Shown in pieces: positions 5,936-14,123 of a stretch of 18,655 bases of DNA. Origin of the DNA: an uncultured Clostridia bacterium (GTDB lineage: Bacteria; Bacillota; Clostridia; Christensenellales; Aristaeellaceae); assembly GCA_934621485.1 (NCBI GenBank), contig CAKTUS010000046.1:1-18655 (forward strand). The letters run 5' to 3'. The notes under the pieces are model-generated. The model was not told where the DNA came from. It worked only from the letters and a program-made list of their open reading frames with translations, and searched no databases. Position numbers and translations under genes: made by a program. Numbering within the stretch: position 1 is the first letter of the stretch; each line of letters opens with the position of its first letter.

Positions 5936-7513
5936 ATGTTCCTGGAAATAAGCAATCCCATGGATTATCATGTGGCCCTGTACATTCGGCTATCAAAGGA
6001 GGATGAAAGCGAAGGCCCCTCTCAAAGCGTTACAAACCAGCAATCCCTGCTGAATGAGTTTGCCTGGCAGCACCGGCTGCCCGTTTTCGATACCTATATC
6101 GACGACGGCTTCAGCGGTACCAGTTTCGACCGTCCGGCTTTTCGTCGAATGATCGAAGACATCGAGGCCGGAAAGGTCAACATGGTCGTCACCAAGGACC
6201 TGTCCCGCCTGGGGCGTGATTACATCATGACCGGCCACTACATGGAGCGGTATTTTCCGGAAAAACGGGTGCGCTACATTTCTCTGCTGGATGGTATCGA
6301 TACCGGCGTGGAGTCTACCGCCAACGACATCACTCCCTTCCGGGCCATTATGAACGATATGTACGCCAAGGACATCTCAAAGAAAATCAAGTCCGTGAAG
6401 CGGGATCAGCAGCGCAAGGGGCAGTTTATCGGCGGCAAACCCATGTATGGCTACAAGATGCACCCTACGGAAAAAAACAAGATCGTCATTGACGAAAAAG
6501 CGGCCCCTGTTGTGCGGCGGATTTTCGCCATGGCGCTGGAAGGTGTCAGCTGCCGGCAGATCGCCGTCCGGCTGAATGAAGAACACATTCCAACCCCCGC
6601 CGCCTACGCCGGGCTGACCCTGGGCATAAAGGGAGCATACTCCGGCTTGTGGTCGTCGGAGCGCATTTCGGAGATGCTGCGAAACGAAACCTACAGAGGC
6701 CACATGGTGCAGGGGCGGACGGTGAAAATCAGCTATAAGTCCAAGAAATGTCTTATGCAGGCCCCTGAAAACTGGGTCGTGGTGAAAAACACCCATGAAC
6801 CGCTGGTAGATGAGGAAACCTTTCAAAAGGTACAGATGATGGTTAACAGCCGCAAGCATACCCGCAGCCGCACCTACGACTTCCTGCTGAAAGGGCTGAT
6901 CTACTGCCACGAATGTGGCTATCCCATGGCGGTGATGAATCGCCCCAATGCCGCCGGGGAAGAAAGGCTGTTCTTCGTCTGCCGCACCTATCAGCGGTTT
7001 ACCAAGGCGGGGCTATGCACCTGCCACTCCATCAAAGAGCAGACGGTGACGGAAGCGGTCATTTCCAAGGTAAAGGAGGTGTGTCAGGCTTTTCTTCGCC
7101 CGGACAGGTTGCAGCCCATTGCCGCCGCGGCAGTAGAGAGCGCCCGGAAAGAGGATGACGATGAAGCGGAGCTACTGACCCTGCACGGCAAAATCGAGAG
7201 CCTGACCGCTCATTTGGAGCAGATGTACATGGACCGGTTGAGCGGCCTGTTGTCTGAGGCGGACTTTCAGCGCGTCTACAAGCGCATCAAGGCGGACCGG
7301 CTGACGCTGGAAGAAAAGCGGAAACAGCTGGAGGCGCAGAAAAAAAGCCCGGTCTCCACAGAGGACCGGGCAAGGGCACTGGTGCGGCAGTATCTGGCCT
7401 CGGCCTACAGCAGCCGCCAGCTGCTGGTCAGCCTGATCGAACGGGTGGAGCTGACCCAGGACAAACAAATCATCATCAAATTCCGCTTTCATGAGTTGGC
7501 GGAACTTTTGTAA
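5936..7513 (+). CDS. large serine recombinase (TnpX/SpoIVCA-like)
   Basis: Site-specific recombinase that cuts and rejoins DNA through a serine-DNA link, normally integrating or excising a mobile element. From ATG 5936 (AAGGAGG five bases upstream) it has 525 residues. The N-terminal resolvase domain shows the catalytic Ser at 20 in ALYIRLSKED, then DDGFSGTSFDRPAF and the catalytic-arginine stretch TKDLSRLGRDYI. The 'Recombinase' domain follows (GKPMYGYK, then the helical region ARPVVRRIF-like), then a zinc ribbon with CHEC near 325 and further Cys at VCR and LCTC. A coiled-coil stretch rich in E/K/L lies in about residues 410-470. Length and order fit the TnpX/Tn4451 group. The gene ends ~30 bases before a sigma-factor-like remnant, placing it at the right end of an integrated element. 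Upstream in-frame codons to 5798 have no ribosome binding site. Confidence 0.95.
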   Translation: MFLEISNPMDYHVALYIRLSKEDESEGPSQSVTNQQSLLNEFAWQHRLPVFDTYIDDGFSGTSFDRPAFRRMIEDIEAGKVNMVVTKDLSRLGRDYIMTGHYMERYFPEKRVRYISLLDGIDTGVESTANDITPFRAIMNDMYAKDISKKIKSVKRDQQRKGQFIGGKPMYGYKMHPTEKNKIVIDEKAAPVVRRIFAMALEGVSCRQIAVRLNEEHIPTPAAYAGLTLGIKGAYSGLWSSERISEMLRNETYRGHMVQGRTVKISYKSKKCLMQAPENWVVVKNTHEPLVDEETFQKVQMMVNSRKHTRSRTYDFLLKGLIYCHECGYPMAVMNRPNAAGEERLFFVCRTYQRFTKAGLCTCHSIKEQTVTEAVISKVKEVCQAFLRPDRLQPIAAAAVESARKEDDDEAELLTLHGKIESLTAHLEQMYMDRLSGLLSEADFQRVYKRIKADRLTLEEKRKQLEAQKKSPVSTEDRARALVRQYLASAYSSRQLLVSLIERVELTQDKQIIIKFRFHELAELL

Positions 7514-7535
7514 GGGGTCATCGTTTTCAATAAGC

Positions 7536-7563
7536 GCCGCGCAATGTTTCCCGGGTGGAAAAG
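7536..7563 (+). repeat. right copy of imperfect direct repeat, candidate attachment site
   Basis: Partner of 5563-5590, with the 10-bp exact core GCCGCGCAAT at 7536-7545. Immediately after the core the sequence switches into the reading frame of the sigma-factor-like fragment, as expected for a recombined attR site. The crossover would lie within or next to CAAT. Confidence 0.45.
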
Positions 7564-7602
7564 CACGCCATCGAGCTTTTGCGGGACGCCATTCGGGCTT
7601 AG
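7543..7602 (+). pseudogene. 3' remnant of a sporulation sigma factor gene (sigma-K/E-like region 4.2)
   Basis: After an in-frame TAA at 7531-7533 the frame encodes APRNVSRVEKHAIELLRDAI, then RA and a stop at 7600-7602. The NVSRVEKHAIELLR part closely resembles the end of region 4.2 in sporulation sigma factors, where sigma-K has SRSYVSRIEKRAL. No start codon or upstream sigma sequence is present, so this is a severed 3' end. Its TAG overlaps the TAA of the convergent penicillin-binding protein gene by two bases, as expected of a genuine gene end. If the recombinase excises the element, the fragment could be rejoined to the rest of its gene, as happens with sigK in B. subtilis. Only about 20 residues support this, so chance similarity cannot be excluded. 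Confidence 0.5.
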
Positions 7603-10343
7603 GGCCGGCTCCAAAAGATGGACGACTGGTTCTCCGTCATGCTTTCCAGCACATTGTCATCGCCGGAATGGCTGCCGGTAAAAAAGTCGCGGATGCCCTG
7701 CCAAAGCCCTCCCGCGCCGGACAGCTTGGCCTGGGCCACCTGCACCGCCTGCACGCCCTCCAGCAATATGCCGTTGTTAAGCAATTCCGCATGCACGGGA
7801 ATCACCCGATAGGTATACACCACGCCCGGCTTGGCGGAGGTATCGGCGTAGTACAGGGTTTCCCCGGCAGATCCATGCAGCTCCGTAAGTACAAAGCTCT
7901 CGCCGTAGGTGTCCCGCTGCACCCGGTACACCGCCGTATCTGCCGGCTGAATCATCAGCAGCGGGTAGCCGCTGGCGTTATGGCCCACGGTAAAGTTGTT
8001 GGGCGACCGGGGCGGCGACCAGATGTCGCTTTTCTTGGTGGGGTGGTTGTCCTTGGTAAAATACTCGGTATAGCGATAGTTGCTGGGGGTCAAATCCACC
8101 GCCAGCATGGGCTCTCCCCGCCACTTGATGGCCTGCTTGTCAATTTCCAGGCTGATGATACCCTCAGGCCGGGTAAATTGGGGCTTGTCCTTGCCCTTGT
8201 ACAGAGCCTTAAAGTAGTCCCGGGCCATGGCGGCGGTATTGTCGCCGCCGCTAACCCAGCCCTGCAATTTGTGCTTGCTGTCCGGCTCGTCAAAGCCCAT
8301 CCAGAAGGCGCAGGAAATCTCGCTGTTGTAGGCCGCCATCCAAATATCCCGGTTGCCGCCGCCCGTCATGTTCACGGTGCCGGTTTTGCCCGCCACGGGC
8401 GTTCCCGCGCCGGACAGCTTGGCTCCGGTGCCATAGGAGGTAACGGACTGCATCAGGCTGGTCATCAGATAAGCGGATTGGGCGCTGAGCACGCGGCTGC
8501 CGCTGTCCCGGTGCTGGTAGAGCACCCGGCCCGCGCTGTCGGTCACGCGGCGGATGAAGTGAGCCCCGTGGAAGGAGCCGCCGTTGCCAAAGGGCGCGTA
8601 GGCCGCCGCCAGCTGCACGGGCGATACGCCGTAGGTCATGGCGCCCAGCGCCAGGGACAGGTTGGCGTCCCGGTCGTCCAAGGGAATCCCCACGCTGCTC
8701 AGGTAGCTGCGCGCGGCCTGCACCCCAATCTGGTTCAGCAGCGAAACCGCCGCCACGTTCAGGCTGCTGGTGAGGGCCGATCGGACGCTGACGTTGCCGT
8801 AGTAGGTGTAGCCGGCGTTGCGGGGCTTGTAGCCGTTAAAATTGGTGGGCTCGTCCTTAAGCACGCTGGCCGTCATAAAGCCAAACCTGTCAATAGCAGG
8901 CGCATAGGCCGCCAGAGGCTTTAAGGCCGATCCGGGCTGACGGCGCAGCTGGGTGGCCCGGTTAAAGCCCCGGCGCACATCGTAGCTGCGTCCGCCCACA
9001 ATGGCCAGCACCTCGCCGGTGCGGGTGTCCACGCAGGCCGCGGCCCCCTGCACCTGAGTGCCGTCGCTGGCTTTGGCGGGAAACAGGTCTTTGTCAAACT
9101 GCGCATCCAGCGCATCCTGGTGGGCGCGGCTCAGCGTGGTTTCAATCGTCAGGCCCCCGGTGAGCACCTGGTCGCTGGTCATGCCCAGCAGGCTTTCCGC
9201 CTCGTCCAGCACCGCGTCTACAAACCAGCCGTACGGCAGGCTTTCCGGCGCTTTCTCTGCCACGGCGATGGTTTCGGCCCGGGCCGCGTCGTGGCGTTGC
9301 TGGTCAATCATGCCTTCGGACAGCATGGTGTCCAGAATATATCCCCGGCGGGAACGGTTGGCCGAAGCATTGGGAGCATAGTAGCTGGGGGCCTTAATGC
9401 TGGCCGCCAGAGAGGCCGCCTGCGCCAGGGACAAGTCCTTGGCATCTACGTCAAAATAGGTTTGAGCCGCCGCCTGGATGCCGTAGGCCCCGTTGCCAAA
9501 GTAAATATAGTTCAGATACATGGCCAAAATGTCGTCCTTGCTCATTTGCCTTTCCAGCTGCCAGGACAGGTAAATTTCCTCCAGCTTGCGGGCAATGGTC
9601 TTTTGGGTGCTCAGATGGCTTTGCCGGATGAGCTGCATGGTAATGGTGCTGGCGCCCTGCGCATAGCCGCCCTGACGAATGTTGGCGGCCAGCGCCCCAA
9701 ACAGGCGCACCACATCCACCCCATGGTGCTGGTAAAACCGCAAATCCTCGGCGGCCAAAAAAGCCTGTCGGGTTTCCAGCGGAATGTCCGAAAGGGGCAC
9801 CACCACCCGGTTTTCCGTGCCGCGGATTTTGGTAATCAACCGGCCCTCTCCGTCGTACATGGCCCCGGTCTGGGGCGCGGCGGTAATACGCCCGATGTCC
9901 AGCTGCTGCCAGTGCGGCACGTCGAAAGCAAAATAGGCTCCTGTGAAAAGCCCCACCGCCAGCACGGCCAATACGCTCAGGGTTGTACGCACCGGATGCC
10001 GTTTCACGGGCACGCCGGTTTTTCCAACATCCGGCGTACCCAGGCGCCTGGCTGCCTTCACACCGGTATGAGCCAGCCGCCTGGCTTCCCAGCCTGTCAG
10101 GTCTTTTTCCCGGGCAAAATAGGCCGCATTTTTTTGGCACCGGGCCTGTTTTTTCGCTTTGCGCCGCTGCCGGGCGGCGGGCTGGACGGCCGCTTCGTTC
10201 TCCGGCTCCAAAGGCCCTTCGCCCTCCTGTGCATGCAGGTGATTTTCCTCCTGAGGATTGGGCGTTTCCTCCATCGCCGGCCGCTCCGGCTGCGGCTCCA
10301 CAGGCGGTTTCGGCCGCCGGGCAGCTTGTTTTTTCTTTTTCAT
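7599..10343 (-). CDS. class A penicillin-binding protein (glycosyltransferase/transpeptidase)
   Basis: Bifunctional peptidoglycan synthase of 914 residues, anchored in the membrane with its enzyme domains outside. A cytoplasmic tail of ~118 residues rich in Lys, Arg, Pro and Glu precedes a single helix at about 120-139. The GT51 domain shows AAEDLRFYQHHGVD with catalytic Glu199 and GASTITMQL at 230-238. The transpeptidase motifs are SALK (Ser472, Lys475), SLN at 527-529 and KTG at 653-655. After about 690 comes a C-terminal extension with a beta-rich, fibronectin-III-like stretch and a low-complexity end. The ATG at 10343 follows GGGGGGA; the frame is open further upstream but lacks a better site. 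It is divergent from the FtsH-like gene and convergent with the sigma remnant. Confidence 0.95.
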   Translation of the reverse strand: MKKKKQAARRPKPPVEPQPERPAMEETPNPQEENHLHAQEGEGPLEPENEAAVQPAARQRRKAKKQARCQKNAAYFAREKDLTGWEARRLAHTGVKAARRLGTPDVGKTGVPVKRHPVRTTLSVLAVLAVGLFTGAYFAFDVPHWQQLDIGRITAAPQTGAMYDGEGRLITKIRGTENRVVVPLSDIPLETRQAFLAAEDLRFYQHHGVDVVRLFGALAANIRQGGYAQGASTITMQLIRQSHLSTQKTIARKLEEIYLSWQLERQMSKDDILAMYLNYIYFGNGAYGIQAAAQTYFDVDAKDLSLAQAASLAASIKAPSYYAPNASANRSRRGYILDTMLSEGMIDQQRHDAARAETIAVAEKAPESLPYGWFVDAVLDEAESLLGMTSDQVLTGGLTIETTLSRAHQDALDAQFDKDLFPAKASDGTQVQGAAACVDTRTGEVLAIVGGRSYDVRRGFNRATQLRRQPGSALKPLAAYAPAIDRFGFMTASVLKDEPTNFNGYKPRNAGYTYYGNVSVRSALTSSLNVAAVSLLNQIGVQAARSYLSSVGIPLDDRDANLSLALGAMTYGVSPVQLAAAYAPFGNGGSFHGAHFIRRVTDSAGRVLYQHRDSGSRVLSAQSAYLMTSLMQSVTSYGTGAKLSGAGTPVAGKTGTVNMTGGGNRDIWMAAYNSEISCAFWMGFDEPDSKHKLQGWVSGGDNTAAMARDYFKALYKGKDKPQFTRPEGIISLEIDKQAIKWRGEPMLAVDLTPSNYRYTEYFTKDNHPTKKSDIWSPPRSPNNFTVGHNASGYPLLMIQPADTAVYRVQRDTYGESFVLTELHGSAGETLYYADTSAKPGVVYTYRVIPVHAELLNNGILLEGVQAVQVAQAKLSGAGGLWQGIRDFFTGSHSGDDNVLESMTENQSSIFWSRP

Positions 10344-10463
10344 CCAAATCCCCCCAACCGGCTGAAATCCGCCGTGCGCGGTAACGCCGCTACGCGGGCG
10401 TCCGTGGTTACTATGCGCGTTTTGCCCGCGCAAAAACCATGGAAAAGCCAACAATAAGTACCA

Positions 10464-10493
10464 TTTACAGCGATATGCTGCCGCCTGTATACT
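10464..10493 (+). promoter_or_regulatory. sigma-A promoter of the ftsH-like gene
   Basis: TTTACA (10464-10469) and TATACT (10488-10493) are separated by 18 bases, with the ATG only 26 bases beyond. The interval to the divergent PBP gene (10344-10519) also contains a TGCGCG/CGCGCA dyad at 10414-10432. I did not find a confident promoter for the PBP gene. Confidence 0.7.
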
Positions 10494-10519
10494 GGGTATC
10501 ATTCAGGGAGGGTGAAGGT

Positions 10520-12004
10520 ATGAAATCCATGAATCAACGAAACCTGCTTTGGCTTTTGGGCGCGGCGGCGCTGTCGGTTCCGGCGCTGCTGGCCGCAAGC
10601 CGTCCCGAAGGGCCATGGCCCTACGCGCTGCTGATGGGCGTTTCTTTGCTGCTGGCCGCTTTTGGCAAGCGGAAGCAGCCGCAGCTTGCCTCAGGCTTTG
10701 CACCCGTTTCGGAGGGGCAGGTGCCTGCCGTGCGTTTTGCCGACGTGGCGGCCAATGAGGAGGCCCTGGAAAGCCTGCGTGATTTGGTCAATCTGCTTCG
10801 CTGTCCGGAAGACTACCGCCGCCTGGGAGCCCGTGCTCCCCGCGGCGTGCTGCTACACGGCGCGCCGGGCACCGGCAAAACCCTGATGGCCCGGGCCCTG
10901 GCAGGCGAAGCAGGCGTGCCTTTTTTCGCCGTCAACGGCGCGGATTTTGTGGAAATGTACGTGGGGGTTGGGGCCAGCCGGGTGCGGGCGCTGTTTGGCA
11001 AAGCGCGCAAGGCGGGCCGGGCGGTCATCTTCTTTGACGAGATTGATGCCATCGGCAAAAAGCGGGACAACCGCAACGACGAACGGGAGCAAACCCTGAA
11101 CGCCCTTTTGACGGAAATGAGCGGCTTTGACGAAAACAGCGGCATTATGGTGGTGGCGGCCACCAACCGGGCGGATACGCTGGACGAGGCCCTGCTTCGT
11201 GCCGGGCGCTTTGACCGGCAAATTGAGGTTCCGTTGCCGGACTATGCCCAGCGGCTGGCGATTTTGCGGGTGCATGCCCGGGGCAAGCCCCTGGCGGAAA
11301 ATGTGTGCCTGGAAAACATGGCCCGGCAAACCGCGCTGTTTTCCGGGGCCAAGCTGGATTGTCTGATGAACGAAGCGGCCATTTGCGCCGCCAAGCGGGG
11401 CGGGCGGACCATTGAGGAGGCAGATCTGCAAAAGGCCATGGATCAAACCCTGTTCGGCAGGGAAAAGCCACGGCCGGAGGAACGGCGGCATGAGCGCCGG
11501 GTGACAGCCGCCCACGAGGCGGGTCACGCCGTGGTGACGGCCGTGCTGCTGCCGGAAAACGCCATTCAGAAGGTTTCCATCATTCCCACCAGCCGGGGCG
11601 CAGCAGGCTACAGCATGGCCCTGCCGCCGGAAAAGGACTTTCACGAGCGGCGGGAGCTGCTGGCCCATCTGGCAACGGCCCTGGCGGGACGAGAGGCGGA
11701 AAGACTGCTGCTGGGCGCGGAGCGGGTAAGCACCGGCGCGGCCAATGACATTGAAAAGGCGGCGGTGCTGGCCCGGCGCATGGTGTGCGAATGGGGCATG
11801 CTGCCCTTTAGCGACGAGGTTTACCTGGCTTCATCTGCCCAGCGGGAAGCGGCGCAGCAGCAGTGGCTGGCCGAAGGCCGAAAGCTGGCGGCCTGCGTCC
11901 TTGCGCAGCATCAGCCCGTCTGGGAGCGCCTGACCCGGCTTTTGGAGACGGAAGAAGCCGTGGACGGCGCGGCGGTGGCCGCCTGCTTCACCGCCCAGGA
12001 GTAA
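10520..12004 (+). CDS. ftsH: FtsH-like membrane AAA+ zinc metalloprotease, short N-terminus
   Basis: ATP-dependent membrane protease for quality control and turnover of regulators. The 494-residue protein has two closely spaced membrane helices (about 8-25 and 33-48) joined by a turn of roughly eight residues. The AAA domain shows Walker A GAPGTGKT (114-121), the pore loop FVEMYVGVG, Walker B IFFDEID (170-176) and the second region of homology TNRADTLDEALLRAGRFDR. The M41 peptidase domain has the zinc motif HEAGH (332-336) and a third-ligand Asp at about 410 in GAANDIEKA. Typical FtsH is 600-700 residues with a ~70-residue extracytoplasmic domain; that domain is missing here, so this may be a specialised second FtsH. 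GAAGGT and GGGAGGG precede ATG 10520; the promoter excludes the longer frame. Confidence 0.93.
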   Translation: MKSMNQRNLLWLLGAAALSVPALLAASRPEGPWPYALLMGVSLLLAAFGKRKQPQLASGFAPVSEGQVPAVRFADVAANEEALESLRDLVNLLRCPEDYRRLGARAPRGVLLHGAPGTGKTLMARALAGEAGVPFFAVNGADFVEMYVGVGASRVRALFGKARKAGRAVIFFDEIDAIGKKRDNRNDEREQTLNALLTEMSGFDENSGIMVVAATNRADTLDEALLRAGRFDRQIEVPLPDYAQRLAILRVHARGKPLAENVCLENMARQTALFSGAKLDCLMNEAAICAAKRGGRTIEEADLQKAMDQTLFGREKPRPEERRHERRVTAAHEAGHAVVTAVLLPENAIQKVSIIPTSRGAAGYSMALPPEKDFHERRELLAHLATALAGREAERLLLGAERVSTGAANDIEKAAVLARRMVCEWGMLPFSDEVYLASSAQREAAQQQWLAEGRKLAACVLAQHQPVWERLTRLLETEEAVDGAAVAACFTAQE

Positions 12005-12060
12005 GCCTTTCCCGGAACCGGCCATCGTATGAAACCAAAACAATTCCATCGGAAATTCGC

Positions 12061-12089
12061 TTTTCAAACCCCTGCCGCTGTGCTATACT
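12061..12089 (+). promoter_or_regulatory. probable sigma-A promoter of pgi
   Basis: TTTTCA (12061-12066) and TATACT (12084-12089) are 17 bases apart. The start point near 12096 gives a leader of about 27 bases. The -35 element is weak (four of six). Confidence 0.6.
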
Positions 12090-12122
12090 AGCCCGTGGAG
12101 TTATTTGGAAGGGGGATTTCCC

Positions 12123-13541
12123 ATGGCAAACAACGCACCTATTCGTTTGGACGTCAACCATATGATGAGCGACGTGCTGGGCTTCCAGTACGGCATCGAC
12201 GCCGACCACGTGGACGGCATGGCTCAGGCCGCCGCCATGGCGCAGCACAGCGTGCAGAAGAACCGCGGCACCGGCTGGCTGGGCTGGATGGACCTGCCCT
12301 ACAACCAGGAGGAAATCGTGGCCCACATTGAAAAAGTGGCCGCCTCCGTGCGGTCGCAGTTTGACAACTTTGTGGTGCTGGGCATCGGCGGCAGCGCTTT
12401 GGGTCCCATTGCCATTCAGCAGGCGCTGAACCACCTGCATTACAACGAGCTGCCTGCCGAAAAGCGCGGCGGTCCCCGCCTGTATGTAGAGGACAACATC
12501 GATCCTGAGCGCATGGCTGCCCTGCTGGACGTGATTGATGTGAAGAAAACCTGCTTCAACGTGATCACCAAATCCGGCGCTACCGCCGAAACCATGAGCC
12601 AGTACCTGATTATTTCCGAGCTGCTCAAAAAGGAAGTAGGCGCGGACTGGGCCAGGCACATCATCGCCACCACCGATAAGGAAAAGGGCAACCTGATTAA
12701 GCTGGCCCGGGAACACGGCTTTGAACTGTTCCATATTCCTGCCACCGTGGGCGGCCGTTTCAGCGAGCTGTGCCCGGTGGGCCTGCTGCCCGCCGCCGTA
12801 TGCGGCGTCAACATTCGCGACATGCTGGCCGGCGCGGCTGCCATGGACGAGCGCTGCAAGACCGACGATGTGTGGCGCAACCCCGCTCTGCTGGAGGCGG
12901 TGCTGCAATACATCGCCATGCAGGAAATGGAGGCCAACGTGCAGGTGGTGATGCCCTACGCCGACAGCCTGCGCTACATGGCCGACTGGTTCTGCCAGCT
13001 GTGGGCTGAAAGCCTGGGCAAGAACGTAACCCGCAAGGGCATGGCCGTCAACGTGGGCCAGACCCCCACCAAGGCGCTGGGCGTTACCGACCAGCACAGC
13101 CAGCTGCAATTGTATACCGAAGGCCCCTATGACAAGGTAATCACCCTGATGAAGGTGGAAAGCTTCCGGGCCGAGACCCCCATCCCCCACGGCTGCGAGG
13201 AATTCCCGGATGTGGCTTTCCTGGGCGGCAAGAGCCTGAACCGGCTGATTGAGGCCGAGCGCCAGGGCACCGAATACGCCCTGTACCGCGCAGGCCGTAT
13301 GAACCAGACCATCATTCTGCCCGAGGTGAACGCTCACACCATCGGTCAGCTGATTTATTTCTTCGAGATGGCCACCGCCTATACGGGCGAGCTGCTGGAC
13401 ATCGACGCCTTCAACCAGCCCGGCGTGGAGGAAAGCAAAATCGCCAGCTATGCCGTTTTGGGCAACCAGAGTGAAAAATACCAAAAGAAGGCCCAGGAAA
13501 TGAAGGGCCGCCCTGAAAGCCGCAGGGAGTACATTCTGTAG
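12123..13541 (+). CDS. pgi: glucose-6-phosphate isomerase
   Basis: Interconverts glucose-6-phosphate and fructose-6-phosphate in glycolysis and gluconeogenesis, in the cytoplasm. The 472-residue protein is of the bacterial PGI length class. Visible family motifs are LGIGGSALGPIAI near 87-99, the sugar-phosphate-binding KSGATAETMSQYL, the first PGI signature VGGRFSELCPVGLLPA, WAESLGKN carrying the catalytic Glu, and the second signature FNQPGVEESK near the C-terminus with the catalytic Lys. AAGGGGG lies nine bases before ATG 12123; a TTG six codons upstream is possible but lies within that ribosome binding site region. It has its own promoter and a strong hairpin follows, so it is probably expressed alone. 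Confidence 0.97.
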   Translation: MANNAPIRLDVNHMMSDVLGFQYGIDADHVDGMAQAAAMAQHSVQKNRGTGWLGWMDLPYNQEEIVAHIEKVAASVRSQFDNFVVLGIGGSALGPIAIQQALNHLHYNELPAEKRGGPRLYVEDNIDPERMAALLDVIDVKKTCFNVITKSGATAETMSQYLIISELLKKEVGADWARHIIATTDKEKGNLIKLAREHGFELFHIPATVGGRFSELCPVGLLPAAVCGVNIRDMLAGAAAMDERCKTDDVWRNPALLEAVLQYIAMQEMEANVQVVMPYADSLRYMADWFCQLWAESLGKNVTRKGMAVNVGQTPTKALGVTDQHSQLQLYTEGPYDKVITLMKVESFRAETPIPHGCEEFPDVAFLGGKSLNRLIEAERQGTEYALYRAGRMNQTIILPEVNAHTIGQLIYFFEMATAYTGELLDIDAFNQPGVEESKIASYAVLGNQSEKYQKKAQEMKGRPESRREYIL

Positions 13542-13564
13542 CCGCTTTGCAGCGCAGGTTTTTC

Positions 13565-13608
13565 AAAGGCAGCTTGCCCTTCTTTTTCCGGAAAGGCAAG
13601 CTGCCTTT
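13565..13608 (+). terminator. strong hairpin after pgi
   Basis: A perfect 14-bp stem (13565-13578 with 13595-13608) encloses a 16-base loop that itself contains the palindrome TTTCCGGAAA. Only the three T residues of the arm follow on the plus strand, so termination may be incomplete and the next gene may receive read-through. Confidence 0.65.
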
Positions 13609-13659
13609 GTCCCGCCTGCTCGCCATTCCGCGTTTATTTACAAAAGGAGGAAGAATTTC

Positions 13660-14073
13660 ATGTGGGCTGTTCTGGCCTTGCTGTCCGCCCTGTTTGCGGC
13701 GCTTACTTCCATTCTGGCCAAAATCGGCATTAACGGCGTAGGCTCCAATCTGGCTACGGCCATTCGTACCGGCGTGGTGCTGCTGATGTCCTGGGGAATG
13801 GTGTTTCTCACCAATCAGCAGGGCGGCATTGGCAGCATCAGCCGAAAGAGCTGGCTGTTTCTGATTTTGTCCGGCCTGGCCACCGGCGCCTCCTGGCTGT
13901 GCTATTACCGGGCTTTGCAGCTGGGTGAGGCTTCCAAGGTGGTGCCCATTGACAAGCTCAGCGTGGTCATTACGCTGGCGCTGGCCTTTGCGCTGCTGCA
14001 TGAACCCTTCACCGCCAAGTCTCTCATCGGCGCGGCGCTCATCACAGCCGGCACGCTGATCATGGTGCTGTAA
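13660..14073 (+). CDS. half-size EamA (DMT superfamily) membrane transporter
   Basis: A 137-residue membrane protein holding one EamA domain with four to five hydrophobic helices, beginning MWAVLALLSALFAALTSILA. Full-size EamA transporters have two such domains (about 300 residues); single-domain members work as dimers. A conserved-looking YYRALQLGEASKVVPIDKLS segment precedes the last helices, as in the family. Ribosome binding site AAAAGGAGGAAG is excellent. It may export a metabolite, but the substrate cannot be assigned. It follows the pgi hairpin and precedes a separate promoter. Confidence 0.85.
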   Translation: MWAVLALLSALFAALTSILAKIGINGVGSNLATAIRTGVVLLMSWGMVFLTNQQGGIGSISRKSWLFLILSGLATGASWLCYYRALQLGEASKVVPIDKLSVVITLALAFALLHEPFTAKSLIGAALITAGTLIMVL

Positions 14074-14123
14074 GGCGATTCCGTCTTTTTCCAGTCCGTC
14101 CATGACTTTTCCATGCACTTTTG

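Noticed and set aside
7491..8924. Plus-strand frame of 477 codons and a similar one at 9120-10457 opposite the PBP gene
   Set aside because: They lack domains and ribosome binding sites, and the minus strand has all class A PBP motifs in order.
11988..13484. Minus-strand frame of 498 codons opposite pgi
   Set aside because: Antisense shadow of a GC-rich gene; all PGI signatures are on the plus strand.
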